Assembly (NCBI GenBank): GCA_037178975.1
Contig: JASJZH010000002.1
Coordinates: 5,879,501-5,943,500, forward strand
DNA from: Oscheius tipulae
Lineage: Eukaryota > Nematoda > Chromadorea > Rhabditida > Rhabditidae
Direction: 5' to 3'
DNA length: 64,000 bases
Shown here in pieces: positions 61,001 to 64,000 of the stretch. A program made the position numbers and the translations under genes. How positions within the stretch are numbered: position 1 is the stretch's first letter; the number at the start of each line of letters is the position of its first letter. The notes beneath the pieces are model-generated. The model was not told where the DNA came from and searched no databases. It was given only the letters and a program-made list of their open reading frames with translations.

Positions 61001-61572
61001 GTGAATTTGGAGGGTGGGAATGGACAGAATTTCACAACAAAACCCATGACAACAAGTAATTGCTACTCTACTCAGGACTAGAAATCATCATGGTTCAGTC
61101 AGTTCAACAGGTGAGTCCAGAACCTCGTTAGCTACGTGAAAATCAAAGGTACTAATCTGTATTCTCCTTCCGGAACGTGTTGTTGACCTGATAAAGCCCT
61201 TTGGAACAGAAAGACGAGTAGAACTGACGACAAGACAATCGGAGAACATCAGGTACTTGAAAGCCTCCAAAGCAGAGCCGGATTATGCTTGACAGGAGGT
61301 GATAAGTTGACCTAATCTTGACATTGCAGCACAGTTAGTTCTGTCATCAGTTCTACCTGCGGATAGTTGCTGCTCTTCGCTTCACGGGCGTCGGACTCTC
61401 CGCTGCTATAAGCTACTGAAACTATCTCTCGGACAGTATGACTCCTTGTCTCTCCTCTCTGTGTCTCTCTTTGAAAAACTTTATTAAAAAGCGTATACCA
61501 GTATCAAAATATTACCAGTAGCATACTTTGTTCTTCTTACACTGTCTCTCTCTCTCTCTCTCTATTTCTGCT
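58095..61572. other. intergenic / upstream region
   Basis: This 3.5 kb lies between the RhoGEF 5' end and the channel 3' end. An R330 copy occupies about 61141-61475, and CT-rich repeats lie near 61540-61565. I see no other gene; the ORFs lack splice context and conserved motifs. Confidence 0.5.
61141..61475 (+). repeat. dispersed repeat family R330, copy 4 (longest)
   Basis: Going 3', it shows ATTCTCCTTCCGGAACGTG, GACGAGTAGAACTGACGACA, CAAAGCAGAGCCGGATTATG, CTTGACAGGAGGTGATAAGT and GACCTAATCTTGACATTGCA, then AGTTCTGTCATCAGTTCTAC, and it runs into TGTCTCTCCTCTCTGTGTCT. It best shows the order of the family's parts. Confidence 0.75.
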
Positions 61573-63694
61573 TCAAACGATGTCGGCGAACCATTCAGCC
61601 AGTGACTTCTCACAAGCAGGGTCAATACTGACAATATGCAGATTGGGGTACACTAGGAAGTAGAAGAGACAGAAGACCACAAATCCGAAGAAGAAGAGCA
61701 TCTGGGAGGTTCATTTTGACCATAAACCCTAGCGGATACCTGAGTGATCCAGTGGAAACGATGCATCGTGGACTGGGTCACTCTCATATCGAACAGTTCC
61801 TTCATCATGGTGACTGAAACTTGTTCATTTTTGAAATCTTGTTCACCTACAGTATTCCTTTGTCGGTTCCTGAGCAAATGACTCATGAATGTCAGGGACA
61901 GTAACGGCTTGATAATGACCGTTCCTCAGGAGAACTCCATTGCCACGACGCTTCTTCTCCTCGTGGCGCGAGGTCAGTCGCGAAAGGGAGTTTGTGCTCT
62001 CGCTGAAAAACAAGATCTCTCTGTTTGTCCACATCGTCTATTCTTCATCGTCTCTCAAGCATTCTCATTTCATAGAATGAGGTCAAGAGAGGGATCTCAC
62101 AAGTCAGCAATTGACATAAGCAGCCAGTCTCTAACAAGAATCTACTCAAAGCCTACCACATTCTCCGAATTGGGTCATAGGGAGTGATCCAAAAATCTGG
62201 CTCACGTTTTCTGAACACTCTTTATATCTCTTTGCTCAATATTAGGGGTGATAAGAATTGCTAACCTCTCGACTCGAATCCGTTGACGCATGTACTTTAC
62301 AAAGGCCAGTTTGATGAGGGAGAGGAAGACGATCATGAAGCAAACACCTGGAGATGACTTGAGAAAGAGACAGAGATAGACAGAAAGACAAAGAGACCGA
62401 GACAGTGACTTACCTAGATAAATGTCCAGAGCTTTGACATAAGAAACTCGAGGCATCATCTCATTGTCTGAATGCATATTTCCGTCTGTTTACTGGGAAC
62501 TTACAACTAAAAATCAAGAAAGTTATGGCCAAAATAATGGAAATCATGTCCTGGAACTCTGTCTCGCTCTCCATCCAAAGTGATACCCTGAAAATACATT
62601 CCGCTTACTTAAAAGGAAGGCCTACCATGACGTAATCACAACAGCTGTAGACGGAATGATCAGCTGAAGGAAACAGAATCCGGAGGAGCGAACGAAGACG
62701 AAGCATACGTAGAGACGAGAGTAACTGCCAGTCGCGTACTCTTCCATTTGACTCGTCACGTAGGCTTCTTTGATTGTAAAGTCCGGTAGTCGAATTTTCA
62801 AAAGCTTCAAAGCACTACGAGACCCGGATGACCATTTGTACATTACTTGGTCGGCGGTATAGCCATCTGAAAACGAAATTGTGCTTTATTTTCATGAGTC
62901 TCTGGTATTCACAAGATTTCTGTAAGAGGCAGTGACTGCTAGCAATATCCGTTCTAGTTGAGTTCTTGGCGCCTTCTGTCCGTGGCTCCGAAGCTAACAG
63001 TTGTTACGTGACTATGTTTCCATAGATGGGATAAGAATGTTGTAGAGTTTACATGACAGCCAAAAAACTGATGTTTTTGAGGGAACAGTACAGGAAAGTT
63101 GAAAAGCCTGAATGAGAAAAGGACAGACTTGACAGAGAAAGAACAAAAACAGATCAAGCTTTGAGAAAGAATGAGGAAGGGCATTTCTGAGTGAAGAAGG
63201 GAAGAAGATATAGAAAAGAAGTACATACATTGAATGGAAATATTTCCACATTGACAATATATTTCTGGACTTCTGCTAAATCTAATATACAGGGCACGGT
63301 TTACAGGTTTGTAAAGAATTCTAGACTCACAGCTCTCAATTCCCAGCTTACAGACTTGTTTGTCGAAGGGGAAGAGCGTCAGATCCATTGCTAAAGCTTT
63401 TTCTAGAAAACATGAACTAAAACTACTTACTGCACTCGCAGACCAGACTGATCCTCCGGCTGTACAACAGCTGTCCGTTGTCCTGTAGCCGAAGGAGAGA
63501 CCGATGAGAGATACTGTTTCTTTGCGGGTTCTTTGAGGCTATAGCGTTTGGAACGAAAGTATCCGGGAACCAGAGAAAGTTGGTATAGGACTCATGTAGA
63601 GCCAGTTCGGTCTTATTTTTGAACAGCGTCTTGTTGTAGGCAAGACGACGATCGTTCCAAGACTCGCGGTAAAACAGCTCCAACGCGTAGTCCT
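61573..63694 (-). CDS. exp-1: Cys-loop ligand-gated ion channel, EXP-1/LGC-35-like (5' end missing)
   Basis: This is a pentameric neurotransmitter-gated channel subunit. The first exon seen (from about 63694) carries [20 protein letters not shown], in the extracellular domain. The Cys-loop is C-x13-C across a splice: [22 protein letters not shown]. Next come [20 protein letters not shown]1 ([19 protein letters not shown]), TM2/TM3 ([33 protein letters not shown]) and a long cytoplasmic loop. TM4 ([20 protein letters not shown]) follows, and the protein ends FADIV at 61573. The TM1-TM2 loop reads [13 protein letters not shown]: the PAR motif of anion channels is replaced by ETE, as I recall for the excitatory GABA receptor EXP-1 of C. 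elegans. The subunit is therefore probably cation-selective. The signal peptide and first exons lie beyond 63700 or outside the window. Confidence 0.85.
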
Positions 63695-64000
63695 GAACTT
63701 TTGAATCGACTAGCAATTAGCAAGCTTCTGAGTTTGTTTAAGTGGCAGTAATTGACAGACTTAGGTCAACTTGTCATTTCCTGTCAAGTAAAATCTGCAT
63801 ATGCTGTGAAGTTACTCTACCCGATGCGCTCCCGTCGTCTTGTCGTCAGTTCTGCTCGTTTTCTAATCGTCTCTCATCTCCAGTGGTCTCTACCAGATTA
63901 AGGACAATTCTCGGAAGGAGAATTGAAATGCTAGTTGGTTAGTTGCTTGATACTATACAAAAACTGGGAATTTGTAATGGGTATATCACGTGCTACTCGC
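63695..64000. other. window edge, intron or 5' flank of the channel gene
   Basis: Apart from the repeat copy, I see no exon here. The missing 5' exons of the channel probably lie past position 64000. Confidence 0.45.
63735..63925 (-). repeat. dispersed repeat family R330, copy 5 (truncated)
   Basis: Read on the minus strand: CAATTCTCCTTCCGAGAA, GTCCTTAATCTGGTAGAGAC, GAGCAGAACTGACGACAAGA, CGACGGGAGCGCATCGGGTA, then AATGACAAGTTGACCTAAG. It sits just upstream of the first visible exon of the channel and lacks the 3' half. Confidence 0.7.

Noticed and set aside
1-64000. CRISPR array, prophage, integrated virus or bacterial-type transfer
   Set aside because: There are no regular direct repeats with spacers and no phage, viral or intronless bacterial-style genes. 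All recognised genes are intron-bearing animal genes.

Overview
The window reads as a metazoan nuclear genome, most likely a nematode. Genes are split by many introns, often only 34-80 nt long, with GT donors and strong TTTTCAG-type acceptors. An acceptor AG often sits 0-12 nt upstream of the start codon (474, 8097, 12929, 31459, 35437, 43593), which fits spliced-leader trans-splicing. Three families also point to nematodes: a globin with the nematode-type RSTSIK/AFGI motif, an ABU/PQN-like Cys/Gln-rich secreted protein, and a Cys-loop channel with the ETE motif of the EXP-1/LGC-35 excitatory GABA receptors. I cannot place it to genus. There is no bacterial operon, CRISPR array, phage or plasmid feature.

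Layout. 0-2.1 kb: ribosomal protein eL32 (+) and a small secreted protein (-). 2.2-7.9 kb: CHMP7 (ESCRT-III, -) divergent from a mitofusin/Fzo GTPase (+). 8.1-12.7 kb: a large unrecognised protein whose last exon encodes a hydrophobic tail anchor (+). 12.9-17.7 kb: a PH/coiled-coil/TBC RabGAP of the TBC1D2/TBC-2 type (+). 17.7-20.7 kb: mostly non-coding, with two orphan candidate exons. 20.8-25.2 kb: a neprilysin-like M13 membrane protease (+). 25.4-26.4 kb: a secreted Pro/Val/Ala-rich protein with a Cys module (-). 26.4-31.4 kb: non-coding with hairpins and CT-rich repeats. 31.5-32.3 kb: globin (+). 34.7-36.2 kb: a small single-pass membrane protein with two possible first exons (+). 36.3-37.7 kb: a divergent pair of secreted proteins. 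38.9-40.2 kb: the Cys/Gln-rich secreted protein (+). 41.3-43.6 kb: a charged coiled-coil protein (-). 45.4 to about 57.9 kb: a PLEKHG5/Syx-like RhoGEF ending in a PDZ ligand (-). 61.6-63.7 kb: an EXP-1-like ligand-gated channel (-), cut at its 5' side. The genes look like independent transcription units rather than one pathway. Several concern membrane dynamics (CHMP7, mitofusin, the TBC protein), and several encode secreted proteins.

The non-coding DNA is rich in dispersed repeats. I see at least nine tRNA-related SINE-like copies, several sharing a tail like ACAAA-GTTT after the B box. A second family of about 190-340 bp (five copies) has full-length copies that run into CT-rich tails. There is also a foldback/MITE-like element of about 470 bp with 29-nt inverted ends, and degenerate palindromic TTCTACAA..TTGTAGAA motifs. 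These repeat families, the ETE channel and the tail-anchored unknown protein are the points most worth a second look. All exon joins were made by eye from splice consensus and reading phase.
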